From: Costus lasius
Taxonomy: Eukaryota; Streptophyta; Magnoliopsida; Zingiberales; Costaceae
Direction: 5' to 3'
DNA length: 64,000 bases
Assembly (NCBI GenBank): GCA_027563935.2
Contig: CM050449.1
Coordinates: 84,971,178-85,035,177, forward strand
This document shows, piece after piece, positions 20,233-32,817 of this stretch; position 1 is the stretch's first letter, and each line of letters begins with the position of its first letter. The notes below the pieces were generated by a model that saw nothing but the letters and a program-made list of their open reading frames with translations, was not told the origin of the DNA and made no database searches. The translations under genes and the position numbers were made by a program.

Positions 20233-21969
20233 TGAAGAAACCCCTTTCAAGAGGGGGGGCCAAAACTTGTAGAAAACCCCTTTCAAGAGGGGAGCCGAAA
20301 ACCCTGATTGTGGCGCACATATAGAGTTTTGCAAGCGGAAGATAGGGCTTCATGGGATCGCAATCATAAAAGCATATGATCAACTTGTATAAGAGGAATA
20401 GATCTAAAAGATCATACCAATGCCATCGATTTGATGATGCCTTGGAAGCAAAGGTTCAAGTGCTCCTTCTCCAAAGGTGACGCACACAACCGATGACGAT
20501 AGCTTGCTCTTTGAGTCCTTTGTGCTAGCAAAAGCACTTCAAAGAATCCTTGTCGCGTGAGGGTGTTTCGAGATGAAGCTTGGCGAGAGTAACCTTCTTC
20601 TTCTCCTTCTCGTCTGAATCCTTTCGCCCCCAAAGAGGAACGTTGAGAAGAGAAGAGTGAAGTCGAGCGTTCAAAACGCTTTTGCGTTAAGGTGAAGTCG
20701 CCTTCATTACATTCCATAAATGGAAGATATGAAGCTATGCGCCACAACCAAACCAAAAACGCCTAACGCCTTGAACCAAGCGTTCACCCTTTGTGAACCG
20801 GTTCAAGCCACTTTAATCCACTTCAATTTGGTTCAAGAACCAAATTAAACCAGCCCAAGCCATGGTCTAGATCTCACTCTGAACCAAAGGGTTCAAGATC
20901 TAACCGTTCATCTCTTGATGCTCTTGATCTCACCGATCTAGCATCAACTCTCTCGATCGAAGCTTACCGATCTCAAGCCCCAATCAATCAAACATGATCA
21001 GACCAGATCTCACTTACAATCAGAGTCTCTATCCCTTTAAACTGAACCTAAACAATTCAGTCCACACGATCTGACTTAAGTAAGCCATATCACCAAATTG
21101 TGCGACCCTGAGGGTTTCCTTTAAATGTCGGTAACGATAACTCACGTTATCACGATCAGTGAGGGGTATCTAGCAACACATCACTGTCTCCCGATATAAA
21201 GGAAAGAGTCTTCCAAGACTTCACCCAAACCACAGCACAAGCGTGAATCAACTCACAAGGCATTACATGTTTCCTTTGCCACTGGATGTTCTTATTGGAC
21301 AAGCCTGTCAAGCTTGTAACTCCAATATGATGAGCATGATTAGATCAGATGAGCATAGTCACCTGGGTATGGCCATACACTTTCTCAATCATCTCATCTA
21401 GGGGGCCCCTATAGAACACCACACTCCTTCAACAAGGAGACGGCAATCCTCTATCTATCACTAGTGCCCTAACCTGACTCATGATCATTATCCAAGATAG
21501 TCTATAACCATTATGTTTCAAATGATATTGAACTACCTCAAAACAATGACAATCATCATTTAGAAACACAAGTGATCTCAAGTCAGAGGACATGTGCCAC
21601 TTGTTGCAATCAAGGATCATTCACATTGTGACAAGCAATTGAATATCCTAGTAGGGTCTGTCCAGTACATCCAATGTACCCATGAGTCTACATCTTATTC
21701 CATGCTCGAAGCATCCTATAAGATTAGAATACATATTAGTCTCAATCATATCAAGGCTGTCTCATGTTCACCAAGATATATCGACTAAGGATATTTAGCA
21801 TGTCAGCCTAGCTGAACAGCTTTGAGACATTATTCAGAAGTATACTTATTGCAGCAGACAAGGTAACAACCTGAATAATAACCATGCCTTTATAAACACA
21901 AGAGTTTATTACATGATACTGATACAATCCCAAGGCCTCAAACATTAGCCTTAAGGGCATACCCCAACA
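20233..21969 (-). repeat. 3' LTR of copia element 2
   Basis: 1737 bp, starting TGAAGAAACC and ending ACCCCAACA on the plus strand. It opens with two related copies of AAACCCCTTTCAAGAGGGG about 40 bp apart. It matches 27657-29393 almost perfectly. Confidence 0.95.
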
Positions 21970-21984
21970 ATCTCCCACTTGCAC
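21970..21984 (-). other. Polypurine tract of copia element 2
   Basis: The minus strand reads AAGTGGGAGAT directly before TGTTGGGG, identical to element 1. Confidence 0.85.
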
Positions 21985-21989
21985 TTAAT

Positions 21990-24900
21990 CTAATGGTTGA
22001 GAAATCTCAAACCCATGTTATTACAGTGCTTCTCATGCTTCTGCTGCGCCAGAGGCTTGGTAAGCGGGTCAGCCAGATTGTCGTCTGTATGAACCTTGCA
22101 GATTTTGATCTCGCCACGATCAATGATCTCCCGGATCAAGTGAAACCATCTCTGTATGTGCTTGGACTTCTGGTGCGACCGTGGTTCCTTTGCTTGTGCG
22201 ATGGCTCCAGTGTTATCACAGAAGATAACCAAAGGATCGACACTCGAAGGAACAACACCAAGTTCTCTCACGAACTTACGAATCCACACTGCCTCCTTGG
22301 ATGCTTCCGAGGCTGCAACATACTCGGCTTCTGTTGTGGAATCAGCAACAGTTGACTGTTTGAAACTCTTCCACACCACTGCTCCACCATTCAAGCTAAA
22401 AAACATAGCCTGATTGCGATCGGAAATCATCCTGGTCCGACTGGAACGAAGCGTCAGTATATCCTTCTATACTGAGTTCTTCCTGACCACCATATATCAA
22501 GAACATATCTTTGGTCCTCCGCAGATATTTTAAGATGTTCTTGACTGCAATCCAGTGTGCCTGTCCTGGATTACTTTGGAAACGACTGGTCACGCTTAAC
22601 CCGTAAGCGACGTCTGGGCGAGTACACAACATCGCATACATAATGGACCCAATAGCCGAAGCATAAGGCGTATTGTCCATTTCATCTTTCTCAGTCTGTG
22701 TTTGTGGACACTGACTCTTCGAAAGATTCAGACCATGTCTGACTGGAAGATATCCCCTTTTAGATTTCTCTAAATAGAATCTTTCCAGGACCTTATCGAT
22801 GTAAGTACTCTGGCACAGCCCGAGAAGCCTCTTAGATCTATCCCTGTAGATCTTCACACCTAATACATAGGCTGCTTCTCCTAGATCTTTCATCTGAAAA
22901 CATTTCCTTAGCCATGCCTTAACCGCATGCATTTCTGGAATATCATTTCCAATGATCAAGATGTCATCGACGTAGAGGACTAGGAATGTAATCACGCTCC
23001 CACTAAACCTCTTATATACACACGGGTCATCTTCGTTCTTGATGAAACCAAACTCAGAGATTGATTCATCAAAACGAATATTCCAGCTTCTAGATGCTTG
23101 TTTCAGTCCATAAATGGACTTCTTTAGTTTGCATATTTTATGACGATCTGATGGATTAGTGAAACCTTCAGGTTGTGTCATATACACATCCTCATCCAGA
23201 TTTCCATTAAGGAAAGCTGTTTTCACATCCATCTGCCAGATCTCATAATCATAATATGCAGCTATCGCGAAAAGAATCCGAATAGACTTAAACATGGCTA
23301 CAGGAGAGAAAGTTTCATCATAATCTATCCCGTAGATTTGTTTGAAACCTTTCGCTACTAGCCTGCCTTTATAGGTAACCACGTTACCATCCATGTCAAT
23401 CTTCTTCTTGAAGATCCATTTACAGCCTATAGGGATTACTCCCGGAGGCGGATCAACCAAATCCCAGACTTGGTTATTTGACATGGAGTCCATCTCGGCT
23501 CGCATAGCTTCAAGCCATCTAGCTGACTCCGGTCCACTGACCGCATCCGCATAAGTGAGGGGTTCATCATTCTCAATGATGTAGACTCCGTCATAGCGCT
23601 CAGGCTGTCGACGGATCCTTCCCGATCTTCGCGGTTCCCGTGATATCTGAGCCTCAGGTTGTTCAGTAACCTGTTCTGCCGGCTCAGGCTCATCCAACTG
23701 TGCTTGACTACTTTGTCCTTCCTCTGGATGCTCATCCAGCTTTATTTCTCTCCCACTGGCATCTTGCAGAAGAAACTCCTTCTAAAGAAATATGGCCGTC
23801 CGAGCAACAAATACTTTGTTCTCTTTGGGATCGAAGAAATAATAACCCTTAGTTTCCTTAGGGTAACCGACAAAGACGCATTTCTCAGATCTGTTCTCCA
23901 GTTTCCCAGAGGCGAGCTTTTTGACATAAGCCTCGCAACCCCAGATCCTGATAAATGTCAAGCTAGGCTGTTTCCCATACCATAACTCATATAGCGTCTT
24001 AGAAACTGCCTTGGATGGCACTCGGTTTAGTACCTTTGCAGCTGTTTCCAGTGCAAATCCCCAAAAGGAATATGGAAGAGTAGCCTGACTCATCATAGAA
24101 CGAACCATATCAAGTAACGTTCTATTTCTCCTCTCGGACACACCATTCCATTGCGGTGTTCCTGGCGGAGTGAGCTGTGAGATAATCCCACACTCCTTCA
24201 GATAGTCAGTAAACGTATGACTCAGGTATTCTCCACCTCGATCAGAACGAAGTGCCTTGATATTTCGGCCTAGCTGATTCTGTACTTCATTCTTGAACTC
24301 TTTGAACTTGTCAAAGGATTCACTCTTATGTCTCATTAGATAGACATAACCATATCTACTGAAATCATCAGTAAATGTAATGAAGTACTGATAGCCACCT
24401 CTGGCATGTTTACTAAACGGCCCACACACATCACTGTGTATAAGGTCAAGTAAACCTGAAGCCCTTTGACCTTTGTTAGGAAAAGGTGACTTCGTCATTT
24501 TACCCATTAAACAAGCTTTGCATGTATCAATTTCCTCATAGGAGAATGATCCCAGCAGTCCATGATCATGCAACCGCTTAATGCGCTTCTTGTTAATATG
24601 GCCTAAACGACTATGCCATAACAAGGTGCTGTCTTCAGCATACTTGGCTTTCTTATTATCAATGTTTTGTATAGAATATTCCATGTCCAACATGAATAAC
24701 CCATTGTTAATTGAACCAGTTGCATAAACAATATTATCTAAAGATAAAACACACTTTGAAATATTGCATTCAAAGGCAAATCCTTTCCTGACAAGAGCAG
24801 GAATTGAGATAATATTCTTGGTTATACTGGGTACAAAATAACAATTGTTTAATTCCAATACAATGCCAGATGGTAAAGAAATGAAATAGTCTCCTACAGC

Positions 24901-25875
24901 AACAGCAGCAACCCGTGCCCCGTTTCCAACGCGTAGGTCTACCTCATGCTGTCCCACCTGCCTTCTTCTCTTGAGTTCCTGCACATTTGAACAAATGTGA
25001 ACTCCACATGCAGTGTCCAACACCCATGAAATGGAAGAAGAAGATAACATGACCTCAGTCACATATATACCTGAGCCAGAAGCGATGCTTCCCCTCTTAT
25101 CTCCTTGGAGCGCTTTACAGTCCCTTTTCCAGTGACCCAGCTGGCCACAGTGGAAACACCTGTTGTCCTTGGACCGCTTTACCTTCTGTTTCAGAGCCTT
25201 GCTGTAACTCTTGACAGGGGCCTTGCCCTTCTTCCCCTTCTTCTTGTTCCTAGAAGGAACCATTAAGACAGAGGTTGAAGGCTTTCCCTTCAGAGTCTCC
25301 TCAGTTGTCAAGAGCATATTCAGCAGCTCTGCCGGAGTACAATCGATCTTGTTCATATTAAAGTTAATGATGAACGCATCGAAAGAAGGCGGAAGAGACT
25401 GCAGAATAATATCTACAGCAAGCTCCTGGTTGATGGTATGCCCCAGTTTCTCCAGAGCCTCCTTGTGCCCAATCATCTTGAGCACGTGAGCTCCCACTGG
25501 GCTCCCTTCAGCCAGTTTGCTCTGAAAGAAAAGCTTTGTCAGATTATAGCATTTTGTCCTCGCCTGTGCAGCATACAGCATCTTGAGGTTCGCTATAATT
25601 TCTATAGCCGACATATCCTCATGCTGACGCTGCAGCGGTGGCGTCATAGACGCTAGCATCAGGCAAGCGACATCAATGCTATCATTGACGTGCTTTTCAT
25701 AAGCATCACGAACCGCCCTTGCGGCGTTCGCAGCGGGTTGAGGCGGCACAGCCGTCTCGAGGACATACAGTTTCCTCTCTGCCTTAAGAACAATCTTAAG
25801 GTGTCCGAACCAGTCTGAGAAGTTTGGCCCAGCAAACTTCTCCCTTTCCAGTAGGGATCGCACATTGAAGCTCAT
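21990..25875 (-). pseudogene. Copia gag-pol of element 2, two disabling mutations
   Basis: It starts at ATG 25875 (MSFNV). The order matches element 1: gag, zinc knuckle with all ligands (CFHCGQLGHWKRDC), protease WVLDTAC, integrase D-D-E, RT YVDDIL, RNase H. A TAG at 23782-23784 (GAG in element 1) stops translation between integrase and RT. A run of six A at 22398-22403 (five in element 1) shifts frame inside RNase H, between SGYVF and SLNGG. Before the TAG, gag, protease and nearly all of integrase (697 codons) remain open and have a proper ATG. With LTRs this similar, the defects may predate insertion, implying mobilisation by another copy. Confidence 0.93.
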
Positions 25876-27642
25876 GGTGTTCGTTGCTGCAGGAATCTAC
25901 AACAATGCAAGAACAGCAAGGTCAGTATCAATGTCTAGAATCAATCCAGGACTTAAGAAAGATTCTTTTCTCACTATTTTGTCTGACTGAAAAATCCAGT
26001 AAACAGTCCGAAAGAGTAACACTCTTTTAGTGAGATGGGATCCAGATTTCATACTTGGTCTCCGCGTCCCGCTCAGGCGAGATAAGATGCACAGAGATGA
26101 CAAGCACTAATTTCTGGTAGGCTGTACCAGCCAATCGCCAACCCGTGCGATTCCCCTTCATCTGGGCAATCCAGCAGACTGCGCCAACTGAGTTGGTACA
26201 ACACAGTCTCTGATCCCACAGATGGCTGCCTCCATGTGCTACCATATGCGCCACATATGTAGCCTACATGGTCAAGCTGACCCGACCTACTCCCTGGACC
26301 ACCAGGTGCTATGCTGAGCAACGAGAAGGGATAAATCCCTACTCTGTAACACGCAGGTGTAATCCCGCACCGTCTGAAGATAGATGGACGTGCCCACTGA
26401 GTGGGTACAACACGGCTCCAACGATAATCAGAACAGTGAGGTTTCGCGTCAGAAGGCTTATGAGCTTGATATGTTAGCGTTGGATTTTAACGGTCTTTTA
26501 ACTTCTTAACTATCATGCAAACCCTATGGTGATAGCAGAAGATAAATTCATGCAGTTCTAATTATATAAGGAATAAAAAGAAAGCACGGATCTTATGTGG
26601 TAAAAGCCCATAGAGCCTAAGTAAGACCTTAACCTAATTTAAGTCTTCACTAGCTCTTCTTGGGTCTTTTGCCTTTCATCTGGTCCAACCCAGGGCCCTA
26701 GCGCCAAGAGCACCTCAGGTGCGCCACCAGCTGAATGCCCCTCTTGGATGTGTGCCTTTGTGTTCTTGTCTGATTGAAACACATTTTAATCTATCTAGAC
26801 AAGGTTGACTCGCAGGTCAACTACACATTATGAATGAATTAAAAATTGTGATTCGCAGATCACAAAATAATAATTTACCAGGCTCGCAGGCCCCAGCACA
26901 GCACACATTAAAAGGGCAACCCACATAAGATTAAATAAACAAGCACATGGCATCAAATCAACATGTGATCCATTTAACAAGAAAATAAAATTTTGAAAAC
27001 CCCATTGGCATCAATTTTAATTTTCTTATGAGCCCTACAACCTTACAATGGTCCATTGATGGGGATCCACTCATCCATCTAGTCAGATCCTCTGTCCCTT
27101 GCATGCACCAAGTCCTAACTGACTCGCGTTGACCTAATGGTCAACCATGCATGCGCCAAGGGCTGAACAACCCTCATGAGTTCTGGCAAGCGGGTGTGAC
27201 CCCGGGCCTAACTCATGTGTTCTTCCTGGTTGTCTCAACCAGACCTCGCTACACGCCTAAGATGCAATCGACCTATGGCCACCTTGTGCTTGCGCACAGG
27301 TGCCATCTGGTCGATCCATCTAGGCTGTCAGATGGTCTGATCAGACTATTGGATCCAACATAGAGGTGACTTCAACCCCATCAACCCATCTAAGGGTTTA
27401 TTGTAGGCGCCACTTAGATCTAGTGAGGCGCACAAGTGATTAAGTTTTTAAGAAAACCTACATCATTCAACATGCGCCCTCCTTCATCATATATGCGTGC
27501 GCAAGGGAGTAAAAACATACACCATGTATTTTTCACTACTAAACATGAGATGCGCAAGATGCTAACTACTAGATCTACTAGTTAAACACAAACAAGGATC
27601 ACAAATCAACAAGCAATCATATGATTCTACATACAACCGCAT
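25876..27642 (-). other. 5' leader of copia element 2
   Basis: About 1.77 kb, non-coding and collinear with element 1's leader. About 200 bp at 26540-26745 replaces the shorter SINE-like stretch of element 1. Confidence 0.7.
26184..26413 (-). promoter_or_regulatory. Duplicated palindromic leader motif, element 2
   Basis: CCAACTGAGTTGG (26184-26196) and CCCACTGAGTGGG (26393-26405), each followed on the plus strand by TACAACAC. Both are identical to the pair in element 1, including the paired A:T to C:G difference between copies. Confidence 0.5.
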
Positions 27643-27654
27643 GCTCTGATACCA
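27643..27654 (-). other. Primer binding site, initiator-Met tRNA (element 2)
   Basis: The minus strand reads TGGTATCAGAGC, two bases from the LTR. Confidence 0.95.
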
Positions 27655-27656
27655 AT

Positions 27657-29393
27657 TGAAGAAACCCCTTTCAAGAGGGGGGGCCGAAACTTGTAGAAAA
27701 CCCCTTTCAAGAGGGGAGCCGAAAACCCTGATTGTGGCGCACATATAGAGTTTTGCAAGCGGAAGATAGGGCTTCATGGGATCGCAATCATAAAAGCATA
27801 TGATCAACTTGTATAAGAGGAATAGATCTAAAAGATCATACCAATGCCATCGATTTGATGATGCCTTGGAAGCAAAGGTTCAAGTGCTCCTTCTCCAAAG
27901 GTGACGCACACAACCGATGACGATAGCTTGCTCTTTGAGTCCTTTGTGCTAGCAAAAGCACTTCAAAGAATCCTTGTCGCGTGAGGGTGTTTCGAGATGA
28001 AGCTTGGCGAGAGTAACCTTCTTCTTCTCCTTCTCGTCTGAATCCTTTCGCCCCCAAAGAGGAACGTTGAGAAGAGAAGAGTGAAGTCGAGCGTTCAAAA
28101 CGCTTTTACGTTAAGGTGAAGTCGCCTTCATTACATTCCATAAATGGAAGATATGAAGCTATGCACCACAACCAAACCAAAAACGCCTAACGCCTTGAAC
28201 CAAGCGTTCACCCTTTGTGAACCGGTTCAAGCCACTTTAATCCACTTCAATTTGGTTCAAGAACCAAATTAAACCAGCCCAAGCCATGGTCTAGATCTCA
28301 CTCTGAACCAAAGGGTTCAAGATCTAACCGTTCATCTCTTGATGCTCTTGATCTCACCGATCTAGCATCAACTCTCTCGATCGAAGCTTACCGATCTCAA
28401 GCCCCAATCAATCAAACATGATCAGACCAGATCTCACTTACAATCAGAGTCTCTATCCCTTTAAACTGAACCTAAACAATTCAGTCCACACGATCTGACT
28501 TAAGTAAGCCATATCACCAAATTGTGCGACCCTGAGGGTTTCCTTTAAATGTCGGTAACGATAACTCACGTTATCACGATCAGTGAGGGGTATCTAGCAA
28601 CACATCACTGTCTCCCGATATAAAGGAAAGAGTCTTCCAAGACTTCACCCAAACCACAGCACAAGCGTGAATCAACTCACAAGGCATTACATGTTTCCTT
28701 TGCCACTGGATGTTCTTATTGGACAAGCCTGTCAAGCTTGTAACTCCAATATGATGAGCATGATTAGATCAGATGAGCATAGTCACCTGGGTATGGCCAT
28801 ACACTTTCTCAATCATCTCATCTAGGGGGCCCCTATAGAACACCACACTCCTTCAACAAGGAGACGGCAATCCTCTATCTATCACTAGTGCCCTAACCTG
28901 ACTCATGATCATTATCCAAGATAGTCTATAACCATTATGTTTCAAATGATATTGAACTACCTCAAAACAATGACAATCATCATTTAGAAACACAAGTGAT
29001 CTCAAGTCAGAGGACATGTGCCACTTGTTGCAATCAAGGATCATTCACATTGTGACAAGCAATTGAATATCCTAGTAGGGTCTGTCCAGTACATCCAATG
29101 TACCCATGAGTCTACATCTTATTCCATGCTCGAAGCATCCTATAAGATTAGAATACATATTAGTCTCAATCATATCAAGGCTGTCTCATGTTCACCAAGA
29201 TATATCGACTAAGGACATTTAGCATGTCAGCCTAGCTGAACAGCTTTGAGACATTATTCAGAAGTATACTTATTGCAGCAGACAAGGTAACAACCTGAAT
29301 AATAACCATGCCTTTATAAACACAAGAGTTTATTACATGATACTGATACAATCCCAAGGCCTCAAACATTAGCCTTAAGGGCATACCCCAACA
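27657..29393 (-). repeat. 5' LTR of copia element 2
   Basis: 1737 bp, nearly identical to 20233-21969. A TATA box lies about 75 bp from its transcript-side start. Confidence 0.95.
29311..29322 (-). promoter_or_regulatory. TATA box of copia element 2 LTR
   Basis: The minus strand reads TGTTTATAAAGG, matching element 1 in sequence and position. Confidence 0.6.
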
Positions 29394-30076
29394 TATGGCA
29401 CTACCGTATAGATATTATGGGCCGTGTTATTTAAACTGACTAAAATATGACACTGCCGTAAGGAGAATTATGGCTGTAATTGTGTCGGCCCTACACGATT
29501 TTTCTGCCATATTTTTAGGGTTTCTACTGTATTTTAGGGGTTTTCACTTATTTTCTTGCACCGACTAGCGATTCCAGCTTACCCTTGCCTTCAAAACTTG
29601 CCGGCGACCCTTTCTGACCAGCTCCGACCATCGATTTGGTAACCCCTGGCCCGATCTGTTCATTTAAGCGAGTCTGCATGAGATTTCCACCCTTTTCATT
29701 TTCTGTTCATTTTGGCATTGATTCTTTAGATTTTTGACTCGCATTTGTTTCTCGGATCGTCATTGATCCTTCCTAACTTGTCCCTTGAAGTTCTTGGAGA
29801 TTTTTGAAGTGATTAGTAGCTCTGAATGAGCTTAGTTGCCACTTTTTCTACCATTTCTTCCGCTCGGCTCCGCCCTTTTCGATTTTTGCTAATTTAGGCT
29901 TCGTTAGACCCATTTGTTTCTTCCAAAATTCTTATGAGGAGTAGAGAAACTATCCTGAAACATTTGAAGACTTGATTTCGGCACAGAAGATCAGATTTGG
30001 GGGTTAAATTCAGAATCTGTTCATTTGATAAAGCCCTATTCCTAGCTTTTGAAGTTTCACTATCATTTTCTTCTAG
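29394..30076 (+). other. Spacer of element A, right part
   Basis: It resumes the CCGTA-type repeats (to about 29500) interrupted by element 2. About 570 bp of T-rich sequence without a reading frame then leads to the downstream ORF. The same position in C also carries repeats followed by T-rich sequence. Confidence 0.7.
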
Positions 30077-31481
30077 ATGGCACCAAAGAAAACTGTGGTT
30101 TTAAAGAGGAGAGGCAAAGGACCTACTGAATCTTCAATACTAGCACCACCCCCCAATCCCTATGGTATATCATATTTAGGGATGAGATTCAAGAGGCTAG
30201 ATATAATCAGCTTATAGCCCAGAGAGTAGTAAACACCAAATACACTGACCGACGAACATTTGAGGCCTTAGGGCTGTATGAGGATGTGTTTTGGTTGTTT
30301 GATCAAATCAGAGCAAATAAATTCTTTTAGATGATACTGCCGATGTACCTGCCTTTGGTGCTGGAGTTCCTTAGTAGCATGGACATGGAGCTCCATGAAT
30401 TCACTAACAGGCATGCTGAAGGTGAGGTCACCTTCTGCATGGCAAATATAGAGAGGAGACTCACCTTGAGGGACATTAGGTCCATTTTCCATTTAGCATC
30501 AGGAGCATACACTCAAGTGCCGGTTGGATTCATAGAAAATGTATTTTGGAATCAAATCACATCTGAAACCAACTTTTCCATAGTTTCAGCTAGAGCATCA
30601 AGGATTTCAAACCCATGTATCAAATATGCCCATGGAGTTTTAGCTCACATAGTATTTGTGCGTGGTGATAGTGACGGCATGGTCCGTCAATCTGAGCTTT
30701 ACTTCTTATGGGGGATGTTGCATGGATACCCTGTTGATGTGGCCTTCTTCTTAATCAAGCACATGGACAAAGTTGCTAGGGCAAAGAAAGGTGCGACTGT
30801 GATAGGAGGTTTGATTACTCCAATAACCCTTTATCTGAATGTTGAGCCCTATGGAGTTGAAGTAGCAAAGGGGAATGCAAGACTGGACATCGAATCTTGC
30901 ATAGCCATGAGAATGATAGTAAGAGAGGGTGATGTCTACTGTTTGGTCCTTGGACCAGGAGCTCCCACGTTGCCCCTACCTCATACTGAGAAGACAACTG
31001 TTTAGAACCAAGCCAACTAGAAACTGTCACCTAGTGTTGCTGAAGCCACTTTCACACCTCCCTTGGACATTGTACTGCCACCACCCACCTGGGGTGGGAG
31101 AGATGACCCATTTGATATGGGTATGGATTCACCTCATCATGCTGTAGATTCCTCTCACCGAGCTGAAGGTTCTTCACATAGAGCTGAGAGAGGATGGGCC
31201 AGTGCCTTTGACCCAGGATTTCAGGCTTTCTCGCTGAGGTATACCGTCAGGGATGCCTCATGGAGCGAATGCTGGACTCCATGGGGCATATTCATTAGGA
31301 TGTGGAGGAGCTTGGTAACTACACAGAGGAAATGGGGAATTTCCTCTATGACCGGTTCAGCTTCGAGGACAGCAGGAGAGGTGGTGGAGATGATGATGGA
31401 GCCCAAGGAGGATATCATGATGATCCCATGGATGCAACCCCTGAGGACACAGAGGAGATTGGATCCGATGCGGATGAGTAG
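30077..31481 (+). pseudogene. Athila ORF-1-like downstream gene of element A
   Basis: The start ATG at 30077 (MAPKKT) parallels MAPRRS in C. A frame change near 30170 and a TAG near 30328 break the N-terminus. The central domain, open from 30331 to 31005, contains LVLEFLSSMD, a LTLRDIRSIFHL segment, VRGDSDGMVRQSELYFLWGML and GGLITPITLYLNV. A His/Ser-rich and Asp-rich tail ends at a TAG at 31479-31481 after more frame changes near 31010-31330. The central part matches the plant retrotransposon domain I know as Athila ORF-1. Its biochemical role is unknown to me. I see no clear signal peptide or strong transmembrane segment, so I do not call it an envelope. D and C carry the same gene. Confidence 0.75.
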
Positions 31482-32817
31482 AGCTTTGTGAGTATTCCTT
31501 TTTCCCCACTTATTTGTATTTCATCTTCTATATCTTATTGTTGATTCATGTTTTTATAGGGAAGGATGACTCTTCCAAACTTCTTGCGTCCGCGACTTTC
31601 TAACTTCAAATTACTCTGTCATGATTCGATTTGGTTGTATTGCTATTGGTGATATTGATATTGGATTCGATATGGTTGTATAATATTCTGTTGATATTGA
31701 GCACCTTGTGTAGGTGCATGATGATTCATGACGATTTTGTGACTTTAAACTTGATATATGCATTCTCCTCTTGTTATGGTTATATGCTTTAATCTTGTGG
31801 TGTGGTATGTTTTTGAGAAATTTCTGTTGACAATATGACTTTCTTGATGATGAATATGTTTATGCCTATGATTAGGGATGGACCTATTGTGATGAATTTA
31901 TTTCTTTAATATATATCTGCCTGTTGGAATTTTTCATTGATTGATGCATGAGATTTTGGGTAGATGCATTGTTTGATGAATGTGATCCAAGAGTGAAGCT
32001 ACTTCTTTAAATAAAACAAGCATATGAATATGATTTTTGAGTTGATATTGATGGGTTAACTTAGTTGATGTTCAACCTATTTGCTATTTGTTGGGAAGAA
32101 AGATTCCATGATCCAATATAGAGAGTAATGACTCCCTTACTTAGAACTACGCAAAATTGGCAGTGGTACCAAAGACATGGGTTGAAGTCAAAATAAAAAA
32201 ATGATGAGAAAAAAATAATAATGAGAGAATGACTCCTCGTCTTGGCACCGTGTCAGTATGCAGTGGTACCAAAGTTAAGAGTTGAAGTCCAAGCAAAAAA
32301 AAGGGTATGTATCTATGTGGGTGCATGCCATGGAGAGAAATCATTTCACATTAACTCCGCTATTTCAAGTAAGATTCTTCCTACCAAAGAGATAAGAGAT
32401 CTATTACATTGGTTATGTGACCAGTGTACTCTAAATTCGTCACCAGAAAAAAAGTGGTAATCGAATTAGAGAATGTGAATGATACAAAAAAGGGGAGGAA
32501 CTTAAAAATTCTGAGTGGAAAAAGATCTTGGAAATCTTATTCCTGTAAACAAAAGTATGGTGGATCTAAACTAAAACTGGGTGAAATCTTGAGATTGAAA
32601 TTCTATTTATTATACAAGTTACGAAATTTTATTTAAGTTGTAAATCTTGAGGATTGAATTCAGAAGATGATATGTTTATTTGAAATTCTATGTAGCATTT
32701 GGTGAGATTTCTCATTGGTGATTATATTTTAGAAGTTTATTCTTCATAAGAAAGTTTATTCCTTTGATCAATTTTTGATTTTGCTTGAGGACAAGCAAAG
32801 TTTGAGCCTTATGTATT
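31482..32817 (+). other. 3' untranslated region and polypurine tract of element A
   Basis: 1.3 kb, A/T-rich, no credible frame. It holds a duplicated stem-loop unit at 32130-32290 and ends with GCTTGAGGACAAGCAAAG (32783-32800), a block also found just inside the 3' LTRs of C and D. The polypurine tract itself is weak. Confidence 0.7.
32135..32274 (+). promoter_or_regulatory. Tandem candidate stem-loops in the 3' region of A
   Basis: Two units contain GGCAGTGGTACCAAAG or GCAGTGGTACCAAAG (near 32159 and 32260), each followed by GTTGAAGTC. Unit 2 pairs CTTGGCACCG with CAGTGgtaCCAAAG around a bulge. The left arm of unit 1 is eroded. D has the same pair (49974-50009, 50065-50100). Confidence 0.45.

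Larger units (their letters stand above)
20233..29393 (-). mobile_element. Copia element 2, complete but coding-defective
   Basis: 9161 bp, with two 1737-bp LTRs, TATGG duplications, initiator-Met primer site, leader, gag-pol and polypurine tract. I find only four LTR-LTR differences by eye (about 0.2 percent), the youngest insertion here. Gag-pol has one nonsense codon and one single-base frameshift. Same family as element 1, with the downstream (U5-side) third of the LTR replaced by unrelated sequence. Confidence 0.95.

Noticed and set aside
30077..31481. Envelope gene of an infectious retrovirus-like element
   Set aside because: No signal peptide or convincing transmembrane helix is visible. 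The core matches the Athila ORF-1-like domain instead.
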